From Deltaproteobacteria bacterium (GTDB lineage Bacteria; Desulfobacterota; DSM-4660; Desulfatiglandales; HGW-15): a stretch of 8,088 bases of DNA. The notes below the pieces were generated by a model. That model had not been told where the DNA came from, did no database searches, and saw only the letters and a list, made by a program, of their open reading frames with translations. Within the stretch, counting starts at the first letter, position 1, and each line of letters opens with the position of its first letter. The stretch is from the NCBI GenBank assembly GCA_020342025.1, contig CP070840.1, positions 3,207,173 through 3,215,260 on the forward strand. The letters are read 5' to 3'. The position numbers and the translations under genes are program-made. This document shows, piece by piece, positions 1-6,302 of the stretch.

Positions 1-1755
1 AATCTCTTCAATTTTTTCCAAGATGGCCGAAACAGGAAAAGGGATCCCCGTTGTCCTATTCAACCGCAGAACATCTTTTCGGTGGAGGTGGCCCATGAGG
101 TTGGCAAGTTGCCCCTCGAAATTCAGTTCAGGGATGAGAACCTCCTCACACCTGTCCATGAAGTTACGAATTGTATCTGCATGATAAGGGAATAGGGCGG
201 TGATCTTCAACGCGCCCACCTTGAAGCCCTTTTGCTGTGCCCTATTCACTGCCTCCAATGCGGAACCAAATGTGGAACCCCACGCGATGACACCCACGTC
301 CAATTTGCCTCCTGATGAGAATTCCACCGGCGCAGGGAGATCCGCAAGAGCACCACGTATTTTGCGATGACGCTTCTCCGTCATCATCATGTGGTTTTCA
401 GGGGAGTAGTTTGGGATTCCCCTCTCCGTGTGTTCCAGGCCGGTGGTGGAGAAGTTGTAGCCCTCCATTCCGGGAATGGAACGGGGTGAGATGCCTGATT
501 CGGTGACCTCAAAACGGGTGTATTTTCCCTTTGACGCCTTCTCAGGATAGATGTTCCAATCTGCCGTTTCTTCTTCCGAGGCATGAGGCGCAAGCACATT
601 TTCAACCCGGTTATTCAGGAAAAAATCGGGGAGGACAATGACCGGTGTTTGATATTTTTCGGCGAGTTGGAAACTCTTCACGGTGTAGGTGTAGCACTCG
701 GACACATTTGTTGGGGCGATGACGATACGTGGAGAATCTCCAGGTCCGCCGAATACAGCGGAATGGAGGTCTGATTGCTCTGTTTTCGTGGGAAGTCCGG
801 TAGCAGGGCCGGCTCTCTGGGCGTTAATGATCACGGCGGGGATCTCTGCCATGATGCCGTGCGTGATCAGTTCTGTCATCAGCGCGAAGCCAGGGCCTGA
901 TGTGGCGGTCATGGCCCTTTTTCCCGCATAGAAACTGCCCAACACGGCCCCGATGGAAGAGATCTCATCCTCCATTTGCACAACGCGTCCCCCCCTCTCC
1001 GGCAGGGCTTTTGCCAGGTACTCCATGATCGGGGTGGCGGGTGTGATGGGATATCCGAAATAGAGCTCAAGGCCGGCGTCGAGAGCGGCTTGGGAGATGG
1101 CCACATTTCCAGATAGAAGGACCTTTTCTGGCCCTTCAGCGGTCCCTGCGCGCACAAATATCTTCTTCATTCTATCTGCAAAGGTCTTAAGGGCATACGC
1201 ATAACCCGCCTCGAAACTTTTTAGATTCGCCTCTGCTACCTTTTCTCCCTTGGGCATAAATTTTTTCTCGATGACCTCTCGAAAAGGCTCGGGAGGGACA
1301 CCGAAAACGGCGGCGAACCCCCCAAGCGCGGTGAGATTCCGTCCCCTTGGACTTCCGGCTGCCCCTGTGGCCAGATCTCCAAGAGGTATGCCAAAAAGTT
1401 CCGTTCCAGGCTCAACGTGGGGGGCGATAGATCTTTCTTCCGGGATGTAGGAAGGAGGGTTATTGTCGAAAAACACGGCCGAGTTTTCGGCCAGGAAGGG
1501 AATTCTTGACTGGGACTGTTCATCATCGAGAGATATGAGGACGTGCGTGCGGTCGCTAAGGGCGAGCATCTCTACATCTCCGACGCGGGATCGGGTGACG
1601 CAGCGACCAAATCCCCGGATCTCAGCCGGGTAGGAATCAAAAGCCAATATGGAGAACCCAGCCTTTGACAAGGCCTCATTGAGGAGTCCACCCGCAGCGA
1701 TAGTCCCATCCCCAGACATACCACATACCTCTATTGTCATATCCACTTTGGGCAT
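1..1755 (-). CDS. korA: 2-oxoacid:acceptor oxidoreductase, fused gamma-alpha subunit (KorA-type), 3' end cut by window edge
   Basis: Predicted gamma-alpha subunit of a CoA-dependent 2-oxoacid oxidoreductase, which oxidatively decarboxylates a 2-oxoacid to an acyl-CoA (or runs in reverse) with a TPP-binding beta subunit. 585 codons are open to base 1, close to the usual length of this fused form, so the stop should lie just outside. Residues about 8-195 form the gamma domain (CGMSGDGTIAAGG, PAEIRGFG, LTALGGFAAVFG). Residues about 210-585 form the alpha/pyrimidine-binding and C-terminal domains, with GYPITPATP at 234-242, a MEDE acidic patch near 261-264, TSGPGFALMTE near 285-295 and QRAGPATGLPT at 313-323. 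No ferredoxin domain is fused. The ATG at 1755 is preferred over an in-frame ATG at 1740 because GGAG (1763-1766) is well spaced from it and only one base separates it from the upstream stop. The gene symbol reflects architecture; the substrate (2-oxoglutarate, pyruvate, branched-chain or other) cannot be read from the sequence. Confidence 0.92.
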   Translation of the reverse strand, partial: MPKVDMTIEVCGMSGDGTIAAGGLLNEALSKAGFSILAFDSYPAEIRGFGRCVTRSRVGDVEMLALSDRTHVLISLDDEQSQSRIPFLAENSAVFFDNNPPSYIPEERSIAPHVEPGTELFGIPLGDLATGAAGSPRGRNLTALGGFAAVFGVPPEPFREVIEKKFMPKGEKVAEANLKSFEAGYAYALKTFADRMKKIFVRAGTAEGPEKVLLSGNVAISQAALDAGLELYFGYPITPATPIMEYLAKALPERGGRVVQMEDEISSIGAVLGSFYAGKRAMTATSGPGFALMTELITHGIMAEIPAVIINAQRAGPATGLPTKTEQSDLHSAVFGGPGDSPRIVIAPTNVSECYTYTVKSFQLAEKYQTPVIVLPDFFLNNRVENVLAPHASEEETADWNIYPEKASKGKYTRFEVTESGISPRSIPGMEGYNFSTTGLEHTERGIPNYSPENHMMMTEKRHRKIRGALADLPAPVEFSSGGKLDVGVIAWGSTFGSALEAVNRAQQKGFKVGALKITALFPYHADTIRNFMDRCEEVLIPELNFEGQLANLMGHLHRKDVLRLNRTTGIPFPVSAILEKIEEI

Positions 1756-1756
1756 A

Positions 1757-2773
1757 TCAAAACTCCATCCACCATGAAATGTTTGCCCTTATCCGCTCTA
1801 CAAAAAAAATACTTTCAGGTTCCAAATCCGCTTTAACTCGCTCGCCAGCCAGATTTAAGGCTGCGATGCGGCCCAAGTTCACGGCATTATCATATCCAAC
1901 GGAGACCCAGTAGTCCCGGATTCCAGGGTGATAGACCTGGGCACAATCGCCAGCCGCATAAACCCCTTCAAAACCAATGTTTAGATATTCATCAACCAGC
2001 ACACCCCTTTCGATTTGGACTCCTGAGCGGGCGAGAAACTTCACATCGGGGACAAGACCGAAAAAGGCGCCCACGATCCCCGCCTCGATTTTTCGGTCAT
2101 CCGCTTCCACCTGGAAAGAAGACGCAGATCGGCGGACAATCCCTCTGATTTTGCGACAAGCCAGGACCTTCACCCCTTTCTGAGTGAGCTGGTGGGCTGC
2201 CTGATCATAGACCTCATTGTTGTATCGAACGGGCCAGAAGGCGTCTTCATTCAAGATAAAGCTCACTTTCCTCCCCAGATGAAGCAGTGCCTTTGCCACA
2301 GCGAAAGAAGTGAGGTCTCCGCCAATAATTAAAACAGATTCCACTTTATCCAGTGTTTGGATCCAACGTCTGGCGTCCCCCATGGTTTTGAGGGTGAACA
2401 TGAGGTCCTCATAGGGGAGCAGGGGTTCCGGAATTCGCGGTGTTCCTCCCACGGCCAAGATCAGGCCGCTGTACTGGATGACTTCCTTGTGATCAAGGAT
2501 GATCTCTCTATTTTCGAAGTTCACGTCGACCACTTTCTGTCCAAGTCGCAACTTGATCCCCTTGGATTTGTAAAGGTCCAAAGGAGAGACGTAGAGTTTT
2601 TCTTCTTTTACCTTCCCCGAAAGATAATCAGGGAGCAGGTTGGGCTTGTAGCACCTGACTCTCTCCCTGTCGAACATGGTAATGCGTGCATCAGGGAGCT
2701 TTTCTCGTAATGTAAATGCGGCCTGATTGCCTGCCGGGCCATTTCCGATGATAACGACATGCTCTTCTGTCAT
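1757..2773 (-). CDS. NirB/rubredoxin-reductase-like FAD-dependent pyridine nucleotide-disulfide oxidoreductase family protein
   Basis: A 338-residue cytosolic flavoprotein of the two-dinucleotide-fold family (Pyr_redox_2), resembling the N-terminal half of NirB and NADH:rubredoxin reductases. Residues 5-15 (HVVIIGNGPAG) are the FAD-binding GxGxxG motif. The ATG motif region is near 106-113 (LAVGGTPR). A second Rossmann fold begins near 147, and GVYAAGDCAQV at 270-280 is the C-terminal FAD-binding motif. The second nucleotide motif reads GGDLTS (151-156) where GGGxxG/A is expected, so NAD(P)H binding there is doubtful. There is no active-site CxxC disulfide, so it is not a thioredoxin- or glutathione-reductase-type enzyme. 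The start overlaps the upstream stop as ATGA, with a GGGGAG ribosome binding site inside the upstream gene. Its place between the GltD-like gene and korA suggests an electron-transfer subunit of the same complex; its own reaction is unknown. Confidence 0.88.
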   Translation of the reverse strand: MTEEHVVIIGNGPAGNQAAFTLREKLPDARITMFDRERVRCYKPNLLPDYLSGKVKEEKLYVSPLDLYKSKGIKLRLGQKVVDVNFENREIILDHKEVIQYSGLILAVGGTPRIPEPLLPYEDLMFTLKTMGDARRWIQTLDKVESVLIIGGDLTSFAVAKALLHLGRKVSFILNEDAFWPVRYNNEVYDQAAHQLTQKGVKVLACRKIRGIVRRSASSFQVEADDRKIEAGIVGAFFGLVPDVKFLARSGVQIERGVLVDEYLNIGFEGVYAAGDCAQVYHPGIRDYWVSVGYDNAVNLGRIAALNLAGERVKADLEPESIFFVERIRANISWWMEF

Positions 2774-4563
2774 AACTCTTTCTCCCCTGGCAACATTCGC
2801 TCAACAAGCTCCGCCTTTGTTACCGATATACAATCCACCGGGCACACCCTCACGCACTCTCCGCATCGGATGCAACGGGCGTTGTCGATCACTATGGCGT
2901 TGACATTTCTCCATCGGTTCGTCTCCTCGAACCCCGTAATTGCCCCGAACTCATTGGTTTTGATTGCTGTGACCAGTTTTATGCAATCCCGAGGCGCCAC
3001 ATCAATGCAGTAGCGGCAGTAGATGCAACGACTGATATCGATCTCGTAGTGGAGGTAACAGAGGTAGCATCGTTTAGACTCCTTTTTAGCCTGCTCGGGA
3101 GAATAACCGCTCTCCACTTCAATGTGGGGTGTTCTAAAGCGCTTCTCAATGGGGCTGGTGATGGGCATTTCCTGCCGCGGGATGAAATCCCAGGAGCGAA
3201 GCCGGTCTGTTATTTTGGTATCTTCCAGGCGTACCGCTCTTTCTCGGAATCTCCTGCCTGTCAGTTCTTCCGCGATCTTTTCAGCAGCGGCCCGACCCCT
3301 GGCTATCGCCTCAATGACCGTACTTGGACCGGTCAAATAATCACCCGTCACGTAAAGGTTCTGGACAGATGTGCGGAAGGTCTCCCGTTCTGCGAGGAGG
3401 ACACCATCTTTATCCCTCTCTCCTGGAAAATCTACAGGTACAGGCCTCTGTCCTGTGGCCACGATCACCGTCTCAGCCGGTATGATGAACTCGCTTCCCT
3501 CGATGGGCGTGATCGATCTCTTTCCATTGGGCATCGCCTCTCCGGGACGGGTGCGCACAAACTCTACCCCCTCCACTTGGCCGTTGCCGATAATTCGGCG
3601 GGAGAGCATGAGGGACTTGATTTTTACACCTTCGCGTTTCGTGTCAAATACTTCGTCCTCAGTAACGGTGAGGTCCTCCTCGGTCCGGCGCAGACAGATG
3701 GACACATCTTCTCCCCCAAGACGCAGGGCGGATCGTGCGCAATCGAAGACGGTAAAGCCGGCGCCAATCACGAGGACCCTTGCTCCCACATTGGGAGGGG
3801 GGCCGGATGTGACCTGAATCATAAATTCCAAGCCGGAATGAACCCCGGACAATTCTTCTCCGGGGATCTTCAACTGGTTAGGTTGGTAACACCCCGCGGC
3901 CAAGAGGACGGCATCATAATCGGCCAAAATGTCTTCCATAGCCAGATCTTGACCCACTTTGATCCCCGTTTTGAGGGTAACACCCAGCCTGAGGATGCTG
4001 TCAATTTCAGCCTTAAGGATGTCTCGCGGGAGCCTGAATTCAGGGATGCCGTACCTGAGCATCCCTCCGGGCTCCTCAAAGGCCTCAAAAAGGGTCACCG
4101 AGATACCGATGGTGGATAGATCGTGGGCAGCAGCAAGTCCAGCCGGTCCCGATCCAATGATCGCCACTTTTTTGCTTATGGGTGCAAAAAGCTGCTCAAT
4201 ATAGATGTGCCCTGACTCTTTGAAATCGGAGGCAGCCCTCTTGATGTGGCAGATATTCACAGGTTTTCCAAGCTCCGGTTCACCGTGACGGCACTTCGCC
4301 TCACAGGGGCGTGAACAGATTCGCCCCAAGACCCCAGGCAAGATATTGACTATCCGGTTCAGTTCGTAGGAACGACTGTAGCGTTCCTCAAAAAGGCACC
4401 GGATATAGGCGGGAATATTGGTGTAAGCAGGACAGGCGCTCTGGCACGGCACATTCACGTCCATGTAATAGAAGTCGGCCGGATCCGTGGAGAAGGTGAT
4501 CTCCCTTATCACCTCCAGCGCGCTGTTCGTGCTCTTGCCAGGATAGTGCGTCTTTTCTTTCAT
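2770..4563 (-). CDS. GltD/NfnB-like FAD-dependent NAD(P)H oxidoreductase with N-terminal Fe-S domain and C-terminal ferredoxin domain
   Basis: 597 residues, first gene of the minus-strand operon. Residues 1-125 match the iron-sulfur N-terminal domain of glutamate synthase small subunit, NfnB and dihydropyrimidine dehydrogenase: C40/C44 in VPCQSACPAYTNIPAYI, then C83, C87 and C91 in GRICSRPCEAKC, and C105. Residues 131-142 (KKVAIIGSGPAG) bind FAD, with EEPGGMLRYGIPEFRLP at 163-179 typical of GltD. GAGFTVFDCARSA at 267-279 plus the arginine pair R292-R293 is the NAD(P)H fold, the arginines favouring NADPH. YVTGDYLTGPSTVIEAI at 404-420 closes the FAD site. Residues 499-578 add cysteine pair C499/C502 and a two-cluster ferredoxin domain. 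The C-terminal domain makes this longer than ordinary GltD. GAGGAGAG-like bases just upstream give a good ribosome binding site for the ATG at 4563. It likely moves electrons between NAD(P)H and the neighbouring 2-oxoacid oxidoreductase. It is not a true glutamate synthase subunit, as no gltB is seen nearby. Confidence 0.9.
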   Translation of the reverse strand: MKEKTHYPGKSTNSALEVIREITFSTDPADFYYMDVNVPCQSACPAYTNIPAYIRCLFEERYSRSYELNRIVNILPGVLGRICSRPCEAKCRHGEPELGKPVNICHIKRAASDFKESGHIYIEQLFAPISKKVAIIGSGPAGLAAAHDLSTIGISVTLFEAFEEPGGMLRYGIPEFRLPRDILKAEIDSILRLGVTLKTGIKVGQDLAMEDILADYDAVLLAAGCYQPNQLKIPGEELSGVHSGLEFMIQVTSGPPPNVGARVLVIGAGFTVFDCARSALRLGGEDVSICLRRTEEDLTVTEDEVFDTKREGVKIKSLMLSRRIIGNGQVEGVEFVRTRPGEAMPNGKRSITPIEGSEFIIPAETVIVATGQRPVPVDFPGERDKDGVLLAERETFRTSVQNLYVTGDYLTGPSTVIEAIARGRAAAEKIAEELTGRRFRERAVRLEDTKITDRLRSWDFIPRQEMPITSPIEKRFRTPHIEVESGYSPEQAKKESKRCYLCYLHYEIDISRCIYCRYCIDVAPRDCIKLVTAIKTNEFGAITGFEETNRWRNVNAIVIDNARCIRCGECVRVCPVDCISVTKAELVERMLPGEKEL

Positions 4564-4640
4564 TAATCTCTCCTCGTTGTTCCGCTAAGCCTTTTCAGTT
4601 AGAAAATGCAGGACGGGTTATTCGTCATTTTCAAAACCAA

Positions 4641-4691
4641 TCCCACCCTGACCCTCCCCCATCAAGGGGGAGGGATTGCAGGGGTATGGGA
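4641..4691. repeat. Long imperfect palindrome, REP-like or interspersed intergenic repeat
   Basis: The core is a perfect 9-base stem, CCCTCCCCC (4652-4660) and GGGGGAGGG (4666-4674), with loop ATCAA. Outer arms also pair: ACCCTG (4646-4650 region) with CAGGGGT (4679-4685), and TCCCA (4641-4645) with TGGGA (4687-4691). It lies between two divergent genes, so it cannot terminate either, and there is no T-run. C-rich palindromes of this composition (CACCCTGACCCTC type) are familiar as dispersed intergenic repeats in environmental bacterial genomes. Its repeat status here is inferred, since only one copy lies in the window. Confidence 0.6.
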
Positions 4692-4770
4692 TAGGCTCGC
4701 GAGATCGATTTCAACATCCATTTAAACAGGGCCGCCCCACTTTTACACATAAAGAACCTCAGATGCAACT

Positions 4771-4784
4771 GCTTTAGAAACGAG
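4771..4784 (+). repeat. Copy 1 of a 14-base direct repeat (GCTTTAGAAACGAG), upstream of htpX
   Basis: GCTTTAGAAACGAG occurs here and, identically and in the same orientation, at 7231-7244; both copies continue with one variable base and GGA. This copy ends 12 bases before the htpX -35 box. Chance recurrence of a 14-mer in 8 kb is possible but unlikely. It could be a regulator site or part of a dispersed repeat; the sequence alone does not decide. Confidence 0.45.
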
Positions 4785-4796
4785 GGGATCTATCCC

Positions 4797-4824
4797 TTGA
4801 CACCACTTCTGGGATTGTTATCAT
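4797..4824 (+). promoter_or_regulatory. Predicted sigma70-type promoter of htpX
   Basis: A perfect -35 box TTGACA (4797-4802), a 16-base spacer and the -10 box TATCAT (4819-4824, five of six matches). This predicts transcription starting near 4831 and a leader of about 25 bases. The -35 is preceded by CCC, giving CCCTTGA, partly like a heat-shock sigma32 -35, but the -10 is not sigma32-like. The short inverted repeat GGGAT-CT-ATCCC (4785-4796) directly abuts the -35 and is a possible operator. Confidence 0.65.
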
Positions 4825-4839
4825 TCATTTTGTGGAGTG

Positions 4840-4848
4840 AAGGAGGTG
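4840..4848 (+). promoter_or_regulatory. Strong ribosome binding site of htpX
   Basis: AAGGAGGTG, a near-complete anti-Shine-Dalgarno match, ends seven bases before the ATG at 4856 and fixes that start. Confidence 0.85.
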
Positions 4849-4855
4849 GAAAACT

Positions 4856-5776
4856 ATGGGAATCTGGTTTAGAACGACCCTATTATTGGGTGCACTCACA
4901 GCCCTTATCGTATTAATCGGACGCCTCTTGGGTGGTCAGCAGGGCATGATCTTCGCCTTTATCCTGGCCCTGGGCATGAATTTCTTCAGCTATTGGTATT
5001 CTGATAGGATCGTCCTAAAAATGTACCGTGCCAGGGAGGTCACGCCACAGGAGAATCCGAGACTCTATGATATGGTGGGCCATATCGCCAATAGGGCTGA
5101 CATTCCCGTGCCCCGAATCTATGTCATTCCGGAAGACTCGCCCAATGCCTTCGCGACGGGAAGAAATCCGCAACGTGCGGTGGTCGCTGTCACAGAGGGG
5201 TTGCTAAAACTAATGGATAGGGAAGAGATCGAGGGTGTCCTCTCCCACGAATTGGCCCACATCAAGAACAGAGACATCCTTATAGGGTCTATTGCAGCCA
5301 CCATGGCGGGGGCCATCATGATCGTGGCCAGTATGGCCCGCTGGACCGCCTTTCTGGGCGGGGGTTCAGACGATGATGAGGGAGGAGGATTGGGTGCTAT
5401 TGGCCTGATTGTGATGTCGATTCTGGCACCTATTGCGGCATTGCTCATACAAATGGCCATATCCAGATCCAGAGAGTACCAGGCGGATGCCAGCGGAGCG
5501 AGATTTGCGGGCCAACCGAACGGACTGGCCAATGCCCTTGAGAAACTGGGCATCTATTCTCGACGGGTTCCCATGCAAGCCAGCCCTCAAACCGCCCATA
5601 TGTTTGTGGTGAATCCTCTCAGAGGTGGCCATCTGGCCACTCTTTTTTCTACGCACCCTCCCCTGGAAGACAGAGTTGCCCGTTTGAGGGGGCACCGGTC
5701 GTCTTCAGGAGGGGATGCAGACGAAGACAGGGGGAAAAAACAGGCTGAGGCCACATGGAGGGATCTATCGAGATAG
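4856..5776 (+). CDS. htpX: Protease HtpX, membrane-bound M48 zinc metalloprotease
   Basis: A 306-residue integral membrane protease that degrades misfolded or damaged inner-membrane proteins, overlapping functionally with FtsH in known bacteria. Hydrophobic segments lie near residues 6-22, 30-48, 142-160 and 178-202. The catalytic zinc motif HELAH is at 131-135, with the usual NRD just after it. The third zinc ligand is E207 in [38 protein letters not shown] (from 95) and [13 protein letters not shown] (265-277) are standard family blocks. The acidic glycine-rich linker between segments three and four (168-180) is common in the family. The length is slightly above the usual 280-295 because of a charged hydrophilic tail from about 280. 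It is monocistronic as far as can be seen, with its own promoter and strong ribosome binding site. No obvious intrinsic terminator follows. Confidence 0.97.
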   Translation: MGIWFRTTLLLGALTALIVLIGRLLGGQQGMIFAFILALGMNFFSYWYSDRIVLKMYRAREVTPQENPRLYDMVGHIANRADIPVPRIYVIPEDSPNAFATGRNPQRAVVAVTEGLLKLMDREEIEGVLSHELAHIKNRDILIGSIAATMAGAIMIVASMARWTAFLGGGSDDDEGGGLGAIGLIVMSILAPIAALLIQMAISRSREYQADASGARFAGQPNGLANALEKLGIYSRRVPMQASPQTAHMFVVNPLRGGHLATLFSTHPPLEDRVARLRGHRSSSGGDADEDRGKKQAEATWRDLSR

Positions 5777-6163
5777 AGGTTTGCGTGTTTACACATTAAA
5801 CGCAGAGGCCCAAGATACGCGATGCCGGCCCTTTGTGTCTTCCTGCTTCCTCTCCAACACATAATAGGCCTGCTTTCATCTTCCCAGCGAGGGTAGATGC
5901 CTCGCCAGGCCACGTATATGCACCCCGAAGGAGCTCATTGCCAAATATGAGTTCACCCATGCAAACCGTTCTGTTGAGGGGCCTATCCCCTTGGTCCTCC
6001 GGGAGAGGGATTGTACATCTCGCCTGGAGCCGATTCAGGATATCCCGAGAGGAAACGCGATCTATTTGCGTGCTAGAGAACCTGTGATTTTGGAATTCCG
6101 AATCAGGGCTGAGAACCCTAAGAGCATGATTTCTCCTTGTTTTTTAAAAATTATGGGCAAAGT
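5777..6163. other. Gene-poor stretch between htpX and the moxR-like promoter
   Basis: The first 90 bases after the htpX stop hold only a weak inverted repeat around TTTACACATTAAA (5788-5800) without a T-run, so no intrinsic terminator is assigned. From 5868 a stop-free, protein-like frame runs on (listed separately). AGGGG-CCTAT-CCCCT at 5977-5991 is a short perfect inverted repeat inside that frame. No RNA gene or second ORF with a ribosome binding site was seen. Confidence 0.6.
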
Positions 6164-6167
6164 TTGA
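5868..6167 (+). pseudogene. Possible gene remnant: 99-codon stop-free, protein-like frame without a start
   Basis: Between TAG at 5865-5867 and TGA at 6165-6167 one frame stays open for 99 codons. From about 5925 it reads like ordinary protein (PKELIAKYEFTHANRSVEG, then IPLVLRERDC, IYLRAREPVILEFRI, ending ISPCFLKIMGKV). Composition is balanced in charged, hydrophobic and aromatic residues, and codon choice resembles neighbouring genes. The only in-frame ATGs are at 6126 and 6153, too late to matter. A TTG at 5991 has no clear ribosome binding site. The stop overlaps the -35 box of the next gene. The best reading is the 3' remains of a decayed gene, but a chance open frame is a real alternative. 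I do not recognise the family. Confidence 0.3.
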
Positions 6168-6192
6168 CAGGATTATTTTTGCCAACTATATT
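6164..6192 (+). promoter_or_regulatory. Predicted sigma70-type promoter of the moxR-vwa operon
   Basis: A perfect -35 box TTGACA (6164-6169), a 17-base spacer that is A/T-rich, and the -10 box TATATT (6187-6192, five of six). This is close to consensus at optimal spacing. Transcription should start near 6199, leaving a leader of about 100 bases before the ATG at 6303. Confidence 0.72.
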
Positions 6193-6258
6193 GCGCCCCA
6201 AGAGAATTGTGATTAGAATAAGACCTTAGTTTCTTTTTACGGATAAGAAAATACGCCT

Positions 6259-6272
6259 CTTCCCACCGGAAG
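6259..6272 (+). other. Small hairpin in the moxR-like gene leader
   Basis: CTTCC (6259-6263) pairs with GGAAG (6268-6272) across the four-base loop CACC, inside the predicted leader and about 18 bases before the ribosome binding site. It is too small to be a terminator or known riboswitch; any role in translation is speculation. Confidence 0.3.
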
Positions 6273-6289
6273 GAAAACTATACCACATC

Positions 6290-6295
6290 AAGGAG
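6290..6295 (+). promoter_or_regulatory. Ribosome binding site of the MoxR-type ATPase gene
   Basis: AAGGAG seven bases before the ATG at 6303; it supports that start. Confidence 0.8.
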
Positions 6296-6302
6296 TCGAA
6301 AT

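Larger units (their letters stand above)
4564..4855. other. Divergent intergenic region between the redox operon and htpX
   Basis: 292 bases separating two divergently transcribed start codons. It holds a long imperfect palindrome, an 8-base CTCGCGAG palindrome (4696-4703), one copy of a repeated 14-base element and the htpX promoter. No convincing -35/-10 pair was found for the leftward operon. The best weak candidate on the minus strand is a TTGCAT/TAAAAG pair 17 bases apart (roughly 4740-4768), well upstream of the start. No small ORF with a plausible ribosome binding site was seen. Confidence 0.7.

Noticed and set aside
1250..1526. Short frames on both strands within the korA region
   Set aside because: All lie inside the well-conserved gamma-alpha coding frame and look like random translations.
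3049..4119. A 356-codon plus-strand open frame antisense to the GltD-like gene
   Set aside because: The minus strand encodes conserved FAD, NAD(P) and Fe-S motifs through the same bases. The plus-strand translation has no recognisable domain and no ribosome binding site, so it is a shadow frame.
2770..4563. Glutamate synthase small subunit (gltD) as the gene's identity
   Set aside because: The added C-terminal ferredoxin domain, altered N-terminal cysteines, absence of gltB and linkage to a 2-oxoacid oxidoreductase argue for a different role.
4652..4674. The C/G-rich stem-loop as a transcription terminator
   Set aside because: It lies upstream of both divergent genes and lacks a T-run on either strand.
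4742..5800. TTTACACAT(T)AAA at 4742-4753 and 5788-5800, flanking htpX like direct repeats
   Set aside because: Short, A/T-rich and inexact; a similar TACACATTAAA also occurs within the VWA coding sequence, so chance is sufficient. No sign of a mobile insertion around htpX.
5587..5913. A 108-codon minus-strand frame overlapping the htpX 3' end
   Set aside because: Mostly antisense to the conserved end of htpX, with no domain and no plausible translation signal.
5833..6087. An 84-codon plus-strand frame starting with ATG in the gene-poor stretch
   Set aside because: It has no ribosome binding site and a serine/proline/arginine-rich composition typical of an out-of-frame reading. The frame open at 5868-6167 is more protein-like over the same bases.
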